From the NCBI GenBank assembly GCA_964059195.1, contig CAXKWD010000007.1, positions 57,537,163 through 57,601,162 of the forward strand: 64,000 bases of DNA, read 5' to 3'. This stretch comes from Ectobius pallidus. Taxonomy: Eukaryota > Arthropoda > Insecta > Blattodea > Ectobiidae. Shown in pieces: positions 46,274-57,293 of the stretch (its first letter is position 1; each line of letters begins with the position of its first letter). The position numbers and the translations under genes were made by a program. A model generated the notes under the pieces. That model had not been told where the DNA came from and did no database searches. It saw only the letters and a list, made by a program, of their open reading frames with translations.

Positions 46274-47081
46274 TTCGAAACATAAGACTCGTCATGTGGA
46301 AGAGCTTAAAAGGATAATTCTGGATGTAATGTATGACCTTCTGCAGGATATCAAGAAAAGAAGGAAAAGATCTTCACCTTCAAGGAAAAGAAGAAATCGA
46401 TTGAGAGCTGAGGCATACAGAGGATCCAGAATGAAGACACCAGCTAAACTCGACCAAATGACACAGACAGAACTGACTGAAGGTTATGAAGACGGAACTG
46501 AAACAATGACAAAAAAGGCAGCATGGTGGAAATTGTGGAAATCAAGAGCTGATCATAATGACGTCACCACCAGTAAGCCAATCAGATTAAACCGTTCTTC
46601 AGGGAATCAAACTAAATCATCCGACACAAGGACTTCGACGGAAGACGATGACAATGAAAAACTAATAATAAAGTCACAAATTCAGGACACTTTCCAAAAC
46701 TCCGAGATATATAAAAAACAACCTACAAATAATCCAGAACAAATCTATAATGACTTTGAGACAATGTTGAGACTGTCTAGACTTGAAGAACATACAAATC
46801 TGACTATAGCCCTAAGACATTTGACGCGAAAACTCCACTCCAAAGGAGACGAAATAACTTTCCCACAGCCTGAAGCTTTCGATAGAATGCAACTCAAGGC
46901 TGTAAATCTGCCTTCAGATCCTCAGGAGCTTCTGATCCTTACTGAAATGGCGTTTGGAAGAATAGGGGAAGTGTTGTGCATCGACGAGTTGTACAGACAA
47001 CTTGTAAAAACCCATGGACGTGCAGCATTCAATCCACGAATGGAATGGCCCAACAGTCATTTTCACACCTACCTTCCATAA
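46266..47081 (+). CDS. middle ORF of the non-LTR element, unknown
   Basis: 271 residues in a third frame, overlapping ORF1 by 8 bases and the endonuclease ORF by 68. The N-terminus is very basic (KKRRKRSSPSRKRRNR), the middle polar and low-complexity, and the last 120 residues look folded (FETMLRLSRLEEHTNLTIAL, LLILTEMAFGRIGEVLCIDE). Most R1-type elements have only two ORFs, so this is unusual. It could be a separated Gag C-terminus or a new protein. I do not recognise it. Confidence 0.7.
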   Translation: MDNSKHKTRHVEELKRIILDVMYDLLQDIKKRRKRSSPSRKRRNRLRAEAYRGSRMKTPAKLDQMTQTELTEGYEDGTETMTKKAAWWKLWKSRADHNDVTTSKPIRLNRSSGNQTKSSDTRTSTEDDDNEKLIIKSQIQDTFQNSEIYKKQPTNNPEQIYNDFETMLRLSRLEEHTNLTIALRHLTRKLHSKGDEITFPQPEAFDRMQLKAVNLPSDPQELLILTEMAFGRIGEVLCIDELYRQLVKTHGRAAFNPRMEWPNSHFHTYLP

Positions 47082-50000
47082 TGCCAAAAACGTGCTCCGA
47101 ATAGCATCCCTAAATGCTATGAGAAGCAAATCCGTCCTTCAGCAGGTGAGGAAGCTAGCTGAGGAAATGAATGTGGATATTCTTTGTCTACAGGAACCGT
47201 ACTCGATAGTGGGTAAAATTCCATACATGCCAGTGACTGCAAGAATCGTGTCTACAGGAAATGCCCCTATGTCGGCAATAATAGTCTTCAATAGGGACAT
47301 TACTGTGACAAAACTAACGCAGTTCAATGATCAACACACTGCATGTGTGGAATTGCATACGACGCAAGGAAGATTGGTATTGGCAAGTGTATACTTTCAA
47401 TTTTCGGATGAAATTGATCCTTATCTGGACAAAGTACATAACATCTATTCGACGTACAAACAAATTCCAGTCATCCTTTCAACTGATGCAAATGCTCATT
47501 CTGAACTTTGGTTTGACGAAAAAACTGATGATAGAGGTCTAGCACTAGAAGAATTGGTAAGTGAACTGAATTTATTTATTATTAACGAGCCTAACAATCC
47601 ACCCACTTACTTAGGATGTTCTGGCCAAATTGGAACCAACATAGATGTGACATTAGCTAATCTTCCAGGAGCCAAATTAATAAGTGGGTGGAAAGTAGGG
47701 CAAGGGTTAACGGAAAGTGATCATAATATCATCAGTTTTGAAGTCGGCAAAAAGACGGAGGCATTATCGAGTACGGTATCTAAACAAAAGTGTAGATATG
47801 ACATTAGAAATGCAGACTGGGAATTGTTTCGTAATACCTTCAAACCTCCGCAGATGACCGCATTGAATGGTTGTGTTGAGACTCTAGCTAAAGAGCTTAC
47901 AAAAACAATCCATCAGGCTATGGCTGTAGCTATACCCCTGAAAAGCTCAATAGTTAAAATCAGTGACACACTATGGAATGATCACTTGCAGAGATTAAGA
48001 AGGGAAGCAAGGAAAGCCAGGAGAATTTACCAGGAGTGCCGTTATCCAGAAGCAAAAATATTACTCCTACAGATTTATAAGGGAAAAAAACAGAAATTTC
48101 AAGATGAACTCCAACAACTGAAATTAAGGAGCTGGGAGAGGTTTGTGCACGAACAGCTTTCTTTAAATCCGTGGGGAATTCCTTTCAAAATTGCTGCTGG
48201 TAAAATTAGACCTCCTACCACATTTTCAACACTATGCAAGGGTGATGGCTCCCTCACTAAAAGTTGGAAGGAATCTACTGAACTCCTTTTCAATGTCTTG
48301 CTTCCGGATGACTGCACTCAGAGTGATGATCCTGGACACACTTTTCTAAGGAGTGAACTGAATAAACCTTATCACACTGACAATACTTTTGAGCCTATAA
48401 CACCAGAGGAAGTAGAGACGACCATAAAATCACTAAAAAGACAAAAAGCACCAGGTCCTGATGGAATAAAATCAGAAATTCTTCACAATATTTGTCAACA
48501 GGTTTCACCTTTTGCGGCTGAACTGATGAGTGAATGCTTACGACAAGGAAAATTTCCGAACATATGGAAACAAAGTGAGGTAATTATTCTACATAAAGGG
48601 GAGGATAAAGATCCACTATTACCAAAATCTTACAGACCTATTTGTTTGCTTAATGTCCTGGGTAAGGTGTTTGAAAAAATACTTTGCCATAGGTTACAGA
48701 GACATAGACAGCAAATTGGAATGCATCCTCATCAGTATGGCTTCAGAACAGGCAAATCTACTGTAGACGCTATTGATCGGGCAATTAGGTTGATATAATC
48801 TGCAAGGGGGAAATATGTTGTAGGAGTTTTTGTAGATATCTCAGGGGCATTTGACAGCCTTTGGTGGCCGGCTTTGTTTGGACGCCTGAGGGAACTTAAA
48901 TGCCCGGCAGAATTATACAACACTTTCAAGGACTACTGCCAAGAAAGATTCGCCATGATTGAGTGCCACGGCAACAGAACCATGAAACAACTCAGCAAAG
49001 GGTGCCCACAAGGATCTGTTTGTGGCCCTATTTTCTGGGATGTGGGAATGGAACCTGGACTCTTAAGATTGGAAGAATCAAACGACTTACTTGGACTGGT
49101 AGCTTTCGCTGACGACTTACTCTTGGTGTTTGAGGCAGACACAAGACGAGAATTGGAATGTAGAACAAATAGGACTCTAGAAATATTAGGTAACTGGTGT
49201 GTAGAAGTAAAACTAAAACTGGCACCAGCAAAGACAACTTATCTTTTGCTTAAAGGGAAGCTTCTACGTAACCCAACACTCAAGATAAATGGACAAAGCA
49301 TAAGAAGAAGCAGAACGGTGAGATATCTAGGGATTGACCTGGACGAAAAGCTTAAATTCATGCCCCATATTGAACGAGTAAGCGCAAAAGCCAATAGACT
49401 AATGAACAAATTCATCAATCTTGGAATGACCAAGTTTCGTCTTCCCCCAAGGGTGATGAAATTGTATCATGAGACAATACTGGTATCAATAGTGGGGTAT
49501 GGTGCAGGAATTTGGGCCCACCGATTAAAGAACATCAAGCCAGCTGCGAAGCTCCGTAGTCTTCAAAGGGGAATCCTGCTACGACTAACAGGAGCTTACA
49601 GAACAACGGCGACTGATGCCTTAACCACAGTCCTCGGGGTCATACCACTGGATCTTCTTATAAGGCAAAAAGGAGCTACATTCTGGGTTAAAAAGGGATT
49701 ACAGGCTCGTGCAGAATTAATACTTGACACTCGAGTTGAAACAATAAGGGATATCAAGAATATGATACTGGATATGTGGCAAACCAGATGGGAAGAAAGC
49801 AACACAGGACGTAGGACCTACGATATTTTTATGGACGTACACGAAAGACTAGAACTGCGACATTTACAACCATCCCAAGGTTTAATCCACTATCTGACGG
49901 GCCATGGACCCTACATGGTCTACTTAAATGAAAAGGGCATTTCGGATTCCAACGCTTGCTCGTGTGGGGGAATAGGTACTCCTGAGCATGTGGTTTGGGA

Positions 50001-50175
50001 ATGCCAAAACACTGCTCAGTTGAGGGAGCCCTTTCAGAGACTACTACAAGGTAGACAAATAGGGAACATAATTAGAGACCCCTACTCGTGGAAGTTGTTG
50101 GATGAAGCAGCAAATAGAGTTTCCCAGAAAGCAAAAGAAGACTATATAAATAGCAGACACGGACAAAGGCAATAA
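47014..50175 (+). pseudogene. ORF2, endonuclease and reverse transcriptase, one stop
   Basis: The N-terminal half is an AP-type endonuclease: ILCLQEPYS, STDANAHSELW, GTNIDVTLAN and ESDHNIISF carry the catalytic E, D/N and D-H residues. The reverse transcriptase follows, with KAPGPDGIKSEIL, SYRPICLLNVLGKVFEKIL, HQYGFRTGKST, a TAA at 48796-48798, then VDISGAFDSLWWPALF, GCPQGSVCGPIFWD and AFADDLLLV. A CCHC finger (CSCGGIGTPEHVVWEC) closes the protein, as in R1/LOA elements. The single stop lies between conserved blocks in an unbroken frame. Confidence 0.92.
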
Positions 50176-50724
50176 GAAGACTATGCCATAAGACACATAA
50201 GGACACAGGACATAAGACAAATTACAAATAAAGGATAACAAACACCCGGACATGACTTCGTGGTGCCAGGATGGCCTACCGGTTGACGCCGATGCCTGAA
50301 GTCTGGCTTCCAGACTAAGGATTCCGGTGACGTCTAGTATTCACCTGGTTGATGATGAGATGGTAGTGAGGATGCGGGAGTGTACTGCATCTGTGAAGAT
50401 TGGTATGCTTAGGCGCGACCTCCCATTCATCATCACAAATCCACAAAAATCCCGGACTCGACACTTACTTTAGTTAATGTAGTTAGATTTATTATTAAGT
50501 TATTAATGTTTTTGTTATTTTTTATTTCTTCTTAAATAGTTAACCCTTCTCTCTGTTTCGTTATATACTTATATTCTTTAGATTAAATTATAAATAATGT
50601 AGATAACCTATGTAATTATAAATTAATAAGTACAAATTGTATAGTGCATAAAGAGGCCTCTGATAGGAATCCAGGACAGGGGCCAATAAGTATTAATGTA
50701 TTAAATAAATAAATAAAATAAATA
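50176..50724 (+). other. 3' untranslated region of the non-LTR element
   Basis: Non-coding sequence ending in a TTAAATAAATAAATAAAATA tail directly before the target duplication. Confidence 0.8.
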
Positions 50725-50861
50725 TATATATATTGGGACAACTGTAATGAACTCGTACATAGACTTCGTCTGCTAGTTGCATCGTCTGAGGCAGGGAATC
50801 GCTCGCATAACAACGAAATATTGGAAATTACAACGGAATTACGTGAAAACAACATTATTCA

Positions 50862-51773
50862 ATGAGCAAAAGTAAAATTGCATACGAGCTTCATAAACCC
50901 GCTCGAATAAATTATCCGAGACGTCATGTTACAATGAGAGGTCTAAATGATTTATGGCAAAGCGATCTGATTGAAATGATACCCTACCACAAACAAAACA
51001 GAGGGTTCAAATATATTTTGGTTTGCGTTAATGCATATTCAAAGTATGCGTACGCGAGAGCTTTGAAGAACAAAACTGGTAAAACTGTTACCGCAGCCAT
51101 GGACGATATACTTCAATCTGTGAAATCACCACCTAAAAACCTTCAGACCGATATGGGAAAGGAGTACTATAACGCTAATTTTAAAGCCTTAATGCAGAAA
51201 TACAGCATCAACCATTATTCTACATACTCCAACGTTAAGGCTTGCATTGCTGAACGCTTAATCAGAACTTTGAAAACAGACTTGTATCGTCAATTTACGG
51301 CAAGAGGGAGTTATAAATGGATAGACATGTTGCAGGAACTCATTATACAGTACAACGATAGGGTTCATTCCACCTTTAAAGTGAAACCTAACCAAGTCAA
51401 GGACAACAGCTTGCTGAATACTGTATACTGTTACAAGGAGACGCATGCGAAGCCCAAGTTTGTGGAAGGTGACCTTGTAACAGTTTCAAAACACAGGAAG
51501 TTGTTTAAAAAAGGTTACTTACCGACGTGGACTACGGAGATTTTCAAGGTGAAAAGAGTCCAGACTACTTCTCCGCCCACATATCTGCTAGAGGACTTGG
51601 AAGGAATCAAGATTGAGGGTGCTTTTTATGCAGAGGAATTACAAAAAACAAAGTATCCAAACACTTATTTAATTGAAAAGGTGTTACGACGTAAAGAGGA
51701 TTTAGTATTTGTTAAATGGATGGGTTTTCCTGCGAGCAAGAATTTATGGATCCATAAACGAAATATAGAATAA
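50862..51773 (+). CDS. INT: retroviral-type integrase with chromodomain
   Basis: 303 residues. The catalytic triad is D35 (LWQSDLIEM), D97 (LQTDMGKEYY) and E131 (KACIAERLIRTLK), the spacing usual in Polinton integrases. Residues about 195-260 form an SH3-like DNA-binding part, and 269-303 a chromodomain (VLRRKEDLVFVKWMGFP). It catalyses strand transfer of the element ends, giving the 6-bp duplication. The ATG overlaps the previous stop (ATGA). The N-terminal HHCC zinc-binding module that normally precedes the YELHKPAR region is absent, so the gene is probably N-terminally truncated although its frame is open. Confidence 0.92.
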   Translation: MSKSKIAYELHKPARINYPRRHVTMRGLNDLWQSDLIEMIPYHKQNRGFKYILVCVNAYSKYAYARALKNKTGKTVTAAMDDILQSVKSPPKNLQTDMGKEYYNANFKALMQKYSINHYSTYSNVKACIAERLIRTLKTDLYRQFTARGSYKWIDMLQELIIQYNDRVHSTFKVKPNQVKDNSLLNTVYCYKETHAKPKFVEGDLVTVSKHRKLFKKGYLPTWTTEIFKVKRVQTTSPPTYLLEDLEGIKIEGAFYAEELQKTKYPNTYLIEKVLRRKEDLVFVKWMGFPASKNLWIHKRNIE

Positions 51774-52507
51774 AGATTTCAGTTATGAACATGTGTTTTT
51801 ATTTTCAATTCCTTTGTCTCTTACAAAAATACAATTAAAAATATACAATGCATATACAAGACATAGAAAACATTAGACTTTCCTTTTTTAAGAGGGGGTT
51901 CCTCATCACCATCCCTGATTTTGTAATGGCCATAGGCAAGTGTGTCCACACCATTAGGTAGAATGTAACGCTTATCATCTGAAGCGTTTAAGGTAACTTT
52001 ATTCATGGCAATCGAAAACACGTTATGCTTATAGGAACGTATAGATTTGTTTAGCGAAAATGTTGTATGTCCGGTCTTGAGAGTTTTCAAATAATCTTCA
52101 AATGTGAGTTCTCTCTCCACAACACATTTATTGATTCCTTTCAATTTCTTTATGTCCATATCGTTAAACCTTATAGCGTACATTTTTGCTCTAAGGCCTA
52201 CAAACTCAGTTATGGTATGACCGACACATTCGTCTTTGAATTTACCTACAACTCCTTTGTTTTCCAATGAATACAAGGGATTATTAGGGGGGTAGACGCT
52301 AGTATCTAATTCATCTTTCACATTTAACAGATCACGATAGAGGTTATCCGTTTCGATCTTGTATATATAGCTATCAGTGTCTGTGTAGCACAGACTTAGA
52401 TTGTTTGGGAAATGTTTTTTCATGGTGTTATAATGAAAATCATACATTCTGACTTTAGATAATTCCAAGATGGACATGCCTACATAGATTGCAGTATTTA
52501 TAGGCTG

Positions 52508-52961
52508 TGTGGGTTATCTTGGCTCTGTGGTCATAAAACTACCCGGCTACTATTCAGCAGGTAGCCAAAAGTTACTCACTCCACTATCCCACTGAGCAGA
52601 GGGTGGAGTATGGTTGTATAGAAAAAATGGGGGAAAACCAGAAATTCGAGGATTAAGTAATCGCCAGATGTGTTAAGCAGTCATATTGTCGTTTAGAAAA
52701 GGAGACGTGGCGGCTTGTTACTTTAAATGGTGCTTATGTTAAGTCCTATGAAAGTGGCCAATATAGACACATAGACCACCACTGCTTCTAGCAGTTACAC
52801 TGATAGTATTTCTCCCATGCCACCCTCGTCATAGTGACAGCTACAAATTCGTGGAGTGAGTAACCTTTCACAATAGTATGTTTCTATCTCTTTCTGTTCA
52901 ATAACTGACTTCTGCCAAACATCTTCTGTCTCAATTTTCTGAACCGTGCCAACTTACATCA
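52508..52961. mobile_element. 454-bp insertion in the polymerase gene
   Basis: Polymerase coding on either side (…LYPV and QPIN…YVGMSI) joins without loss when this block is ignored. It starts TGTGGG, ends CATCA, and contains an inverted pair GTTACTCACTCCAC (52571-52584) / GTGGAGTGAGTAAC (52851-52864). No target duplication is evident and no protein is encoded. TG…CA ends would fit a solo LTR, but this is unproven. Confidence 0.6.
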
Positions 52962-55745
52962 AACAGGGTATAGTACGAGTTTAGTCTTACCAAGGTGTAC
53001 ACCCACCAAGTTCTCGTTATAAATTGTTCTATCCAGAAAGTTTGACTTTGCCAACAACTTGGACAATAAGTTTTCGTCCGATACAAGTCTATAATCTATC
53101 CTTTTCCTCACATTTTCGAGAGTCTTGCCGTATACCGCATTATTTAGCAGCTTAAAAAATCCTCCTAGAATTCGTTATTTGCGGCCTTTCGTTCCATTGT
53201 ATTGAATTCAATATATGGTTTCAACCAACAGCTTTGCTCAAAGCTAATGCCTCTATGGACCTTTGTCAATTTCAGTCCATGTTGTAGCGCTTGTTTAAGC
53301 ACGGTAAAGTGTACATTGTAGGTCTGCTTAGGTTCAAGCGTGGTTAAAATCTTCTTGAATTTACTGCCAGGAGGGCATTTCATCTCTGGGCAGAATGGAA
53401 GATCTGTATGGTTGTCGTGTAGATTTTCTGGATATTCCAAGTCCACCTCAAAAATATATCCTAATTTTGAATCGTCCGGTATGGAGACAATGTCTAGGGA
53501 CTCCAACTCGTTTTTTTCGAGCCAATGAAAATTGGCTATAGGCAGCGGCTGTGACATGGCATAACCGTATAGGTTATTAGCGTCGACGTAGGACAATACC
53601 GACTCGTCGTCTGCCACAGCGTGCCGTTAGATTGACTGACAAAGACCCCCGCGAATTCCCCGTTCAAACAATTGAACCATGTCAATATCGTTTAAAATAG
53701 GCAGCTTTACCTGTGTAAACTTTAACATGGCAGCGTATGTGAAGCTTGGGGCAGTTGGGTAGAAAAGGCAATCTAAACCATAGGTATCGTGACACATTTG
53801 TCTGAAATTTTCAAACACGTCCGACAAAATCAGAACGTCCGATTTTAAGTACAAGTCTGAATATTCACCTAAACACTTGACCGAAAATGAATTCCATACA
53901 TTAACAGCGTGAGAATAGTCTAGATCTGAGACAGCCGCATTGCTAAGCTTGTCGTAAAACGCCTTTTTAGGGGGTAATTTTGTCTCGTCTAGAATTTCAG
54001 GCGAGGTGATGTAATCGTAGGGAACAATTCCTTTTCTACACATCAAATCGGTTTTGTCACCGAAGGCTTTTGCTGTTTCTATGAATTTATCATTGGGAAA
54101 ATTTTGTGCTAATTTCTCCAGGCTCGCGGACATGAAGCGGAATGAATCTAAGAATCTAAGTTCTAGAGATCGCTGTTTCAAATAAGAAGAGGGAATAAAT
54201 TTCGAAAAAGTTATATATTTTTCCTGGGTATTGCAAATGACGTTGATGCGGTTCTTGTCAAAACCTAATTGTGTCACAATGAAGTGCGAGTCGTAGTTGG
54301 ACAGGTTGTGTAAAACAACAGGAACAAAAGATTGGTTCCTATGATTTAAATTACTGTTTCTGTGCGCTGCGCCTCTGAACCGACCGCTGACGTGACAATG
54401 ATCTCTTACTTTGTAATTTTCATCGGTAAAGCCAGCTTGTTTGCAGATATGACAGATGGTGGTGTTCATATACTCACTACTTTGTTCTGCCGTGAGAGGA
54501 ATCATGGCTTTTATTTCAGAATTTAATATCCCATCAATAGCCTTTACGTCTTTTACAAGTGATCTCATAAAATGTTGTTCTGCATCGGGACCTCTGTACA
54601 TTCTCAGATTCGAATGTTCGTCTTCCAAATCCTTAATAAAATAAGCGTAACTAAATGGTGTGTGCTTTTGATACTTTTGAGTCCAGGATTTAACAGGCTC
54701 GTTTTCACACCCCGAAATAGGCCCTAGCATGCACTCGAAATCGGCATAAATAACGAACCTAATTTTCTGCGAATGTTCATGTTTAGTGAATGACACTTCT
54801 AAGCGTTTAGGAAATTCACATTTTACGGGGGAGAATGAATTGCACACTGCTAAATGAGCCTTGTGTCTCTGGTCGGCTGACTGGTCACCATAGGCTTGAA
54901 AGTGTGCAAAACAACGCTTGCAAACTCTGATCTGATGTTCGTATGATGTGCGAGAAGCTCTAATGAATGCGTCGAAATCGGTAATTAACACATAATGGGA
55001 ATCTACTTCATCACAGACATAGAGCAGTTCTCTGTGATCTGGCAACTCTTTCTCAGCAATCTTAATTGGGAATATCTCGTCTTCGTCATCTATTCCAAAC
55101 ACATTGATCGAAATGTTATTTAGTTTACTAAATTTGCCAATGTCTTGGAATGTTACTGGAAATTTTACACATGAAAAGTCGTATTTCTCGTCCAAGTCCG
55201 GTCTGTCAAGATAAGAGGTGCACAAATCGCTGTTTTTTTCAATGAATTTTGCCAATATACAATAGTTAAAACAATAATCGTCATGGTTGCCTATGTTGAC
55301 TAGAGACTTTGAATATCTGTACCGTTCAGGCAACAACATGAACTTACGACCTCTAAAGGGCTGATATTTATTTAGACGTAATTCTATTTTATGGATGGAG
55401 TGGAATGTATGCCCACTGCCCCTTAATGAAATATCGTCATATTCTTGAACTATTTCCTCGATCTATTGGTCTAAAATATCACTCACATCGGATGACACAA
55501 GAACAACTTCGTTTTTAGGTTTGAGATTGTACATAGTGTTTTTTTTCATTAGTGTCCTGTAAATTAATTTCAACAAATAAATTCATTTTTAACGAGTTGT
55601 GCTGATGAAGACAGTCTTTAACCAAGGCTTCCATCTGAGGTTTATATGTTGACAGAACGGAGTGAAGATCTCCTGCTGGTATGTTTGTAAGGGCATAAGT
55701 CGATAATCTCGATTTAAACGCAGTTTCGATTCTGACGAAATCTAT

Positions 55746-55856
55746 CTGTAACACAAGAAAAAATGTATTATTTTATGTGGAAAAATCAATGAGGGATTTT
55801 GTGAATGAAAACGCTCGCATGAATGGATACACACATGTGTAGTATAAAAAACTCAC
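55746..55856 (-). other. polymerase intron 2
   Basis: 111 bp. The donor is GAG-GTGAGT and the acceptor TTCTTGTGTTACAG. Phase 0 on both sides. Confidence 0.85.
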
Positions 55857-56198
55857 CTCGTTTGATGAATTGGTTCCAGTCGAGTTGTTGGCTCCGCCCA
55901 ATACAAAATGGTTTTCGGGTTGGATCTCTTGTTCCCGAGTTTCAGTAGCATCAGTACCAGCTTCTTGCTGCAGTCCGCCGCCGCTCTGCACATATTCGGT
56001 CTGTTCCGATTCAAAATGGTTTCTGTGTTGAGGATGTGTCGAGACAGCGCCTCGAGCAGGACCGGTTGTATTTGGAGAGTTGCTGACTCTGTCTGTAGGT
56101 GAAGTCATTTGTATGTTGAGTGGAGGTTGACCGCCTCGGGCGCTCTGAACCGGTCTCGTCGTTGTATTGGCTGAGGGAATATTCCGAAGAGCAGCGGG

Positions 56199-56318
56199 CT
56201 GGAAGAGAAAATGAAACAACTTGTATTAACCACGCCCACGGCTGTTAATGGCGTAATACAAAATGGAAGTGTATATAAAATAAATAATATATATATATAA
56301 ATATAAAAAAATATTTAC
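56199..56318 (-). other. polymerase intron 1
   Basis: 120 bp, AT-rich. The donor is AAG-GTAAAT and the acceptor TTTTCTCTTCCAG. Phase 0 on both sides, so exons 1 (158 codons), 2 (114 codons) and 3 join in frame. Confidence 0.85.
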
Positions 56319-56836
56319 CTTGTATGATGTGATACGGCCGCCGAAAACAGATTTCAACACGGGTGGTCTGGTTGCTTGTTGATGGTCTAAGGCGACACCG
56401 TGTTGTGCTGACGACTGAGGCTGTGGTCTTGCTGTCGCTGGTTCGATAACTGTTGCCGAGGTACTGGGTTCAGATGATGCAGAGGTACAGGGTTTGATCA
56501 CATTTTTCTCACGAATTCGATAAAATTCGTTTGGATTAAGCAAGCTATGTGTGTTGCTGAAATGTCTCTTCAGATTACGGTGAGATGAAAAAGTTTTACC
56601 GCATTTACCACACGATAACTGCAAACTAGAGTGTACCTCCCGTATATGAGTTTGTAAATTATCTCGTCTCGAGAACGTCACTTTACACAAATCACATATG
56701 AAAGAAGAATCACCATGTTTTTGCTTTACGTGACGGTTCAAATCATGTTTATGCTTATATTTAGCATTGCACTGTTCACACGTGACTTCCATGATGACAT
56801 ATGGTAGCGGAATGAAATAAATCGAATGAAGTAGTG

Positions 56837-56845
56837 TTTTTATAT
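56837..56845 (-). promoter_or_regulatory. TATA box of the polymerase gene
   Basis: TATATAAAA on the minus strand, about 45 bases before the zinc-finger ATG at 56792. Confidence 0.6.
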
Positions 56846-56900
56846 ACATCCATGATAAAAAAAATGTCGTGGGAAAATAACAATGCATAGTCTCCCAGTC

Positions 56901-57287
56901 CTTATCTTGACCGGACGGCAGCTGGGTGTTATATTTACCGGATTCGTGATAACCGCAGCGCTTGGGCACCTCCGCGGTAAAATGTCTTAACCTCTACCAT
57001 CCATCCATGCCGGATACGGCTGACCGGGTGGGCATTAAGGACCAGGTGTTCTTATCTTGACCGGATGGGCGTAAAGGTGTAACCGGATGTTGGGGTGATC
57101 ACAATGCATGACCTTCTTATCTGATCATCCATGCGCAACGGGCTTATCACAAAAAAGGCGCCAAAAATTTTTCAACGGTCATAACCGTCTAAGCCTTCCA
57201 CTAAGCCCCCTCCCCCCTCCCCACTAAGCCTTCCATGACGTCACAAAGCTAAGCCTTCCATGTCGTCACCGCTAAAAGTAAACTACT
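56901..57287. repeat. Polinton right terminal inverted repeat
   Basis: Inverse of 36115-36520; ends GCTAAAAGTAAACTACT. It contains repeated CTTATCTTGACCGGA and AAGCCTTCCAC motifs. Confidence 0.95.
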
Positions 57288-57293
57288 GTTACG
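57288..57293. repeat. Polinton target-site duplication, right
   Basis: GTTACG, identical to 36109-36114. Confidence 0.95.

Larger units (their letters stand above)
45090..50736 (+). mobile_element. R1-like non-LTR retrotransposon inserted in the Polinton
   Basis: The body spans 45102-50724. A 12-bp target duplication (TATATATATTGG) lies at 45090-45101 and 50725-50736, and the 3' end has an AAATA-type tail. It encodes a Gag-like protein, a middle ORF, and an endonuclease/reverse transcriptase. No ATG precedes the coiled-coil part of Gag, so the copy may be 5'-truncated. One stop interrupts the reverse transcriptase; otherwise it is well preserved and clearly younger than the Polinton. Confidence 0.93.
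44372..50865 (+). pseudogene. conserved Polinton protein, split by a retrotransposon
   Basis: The ATG at 44372 overlaps the end of the fibre-like gene. The first part (MNPSLSEDQMRVKEEIKKQA) is a basic helix; coding changes frame near 44488 and again near 44613. The main conserved block follows (44673-45104): DTIYGIKWHPEKQTFSIG, RRGLMELLTKNIPDPKLY, and a tail ending KIDYIYW. There a 5.6-kb non-LTR element begins; the remaining 40 codons (NELVHRLRLLVASSEAGN, ILEITTELREN) are found intact beyond it at 50737-50865. I recognise the family as a common unknown in insect Polintons. The stop overlaps the integrase ATG (ATGA). Confidence 0.7.
51821..56792 (-). pseudogene. POLB: protein-primed DNA polymerase B with spliced zinc-finger N-terminus
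   Basis: Exon 1 (56792-56319) has three C2H2 fingers (CEQCNAKYKHKHDLNRH…, CDLCKVTFSRR…, CGKCGKTFSS…); exon 2 (56198-55857) is a Pro/Ser/Asn-rich linker; exon 3 from 55745 is the polymerase. Visible are Exo I (VIYADFECML), an embedded HNH-like zinc motif (ICHICKQAG…DHCHVSGRFRGAAH), Exo II (HNLSNYDSHFI), Exo III (YLKSDVLIL), motif A (YVDANNLYGYAM), a motif B region near 53140, and motif C (YTDTDS). Lesions: a frame change at an A8 tract (55546-55539), TAG 55465-55463, TAA 53629-53627, TAG 53167-53165 with a nearby frame change, and a 454-bp insertion. Confidence 0.9.
36115..57287. mobile_element. complete Maverick/Polinton element (21.2 kb)
   Basis: The ends are inverted (AGTAGTTTACTTTTAGCGGT … GCTAAAAGTAAACTACT), begin with AG, and have an exact 6-bp duplication outside. 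The interior holds the full Polinton set: integrase with chromodomain, protein-primed polymerase B, packaging ATPase, adenain-type protease, major and minor capsid proteins, plus BIR, phospholipase-like, fibre-like and unknown proteins. Polintons are integrated virus-like elements thought to form virions. This copy is decayed by stops, frame breaks and two insertions, but its order is intact. Confidence 0.97.
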
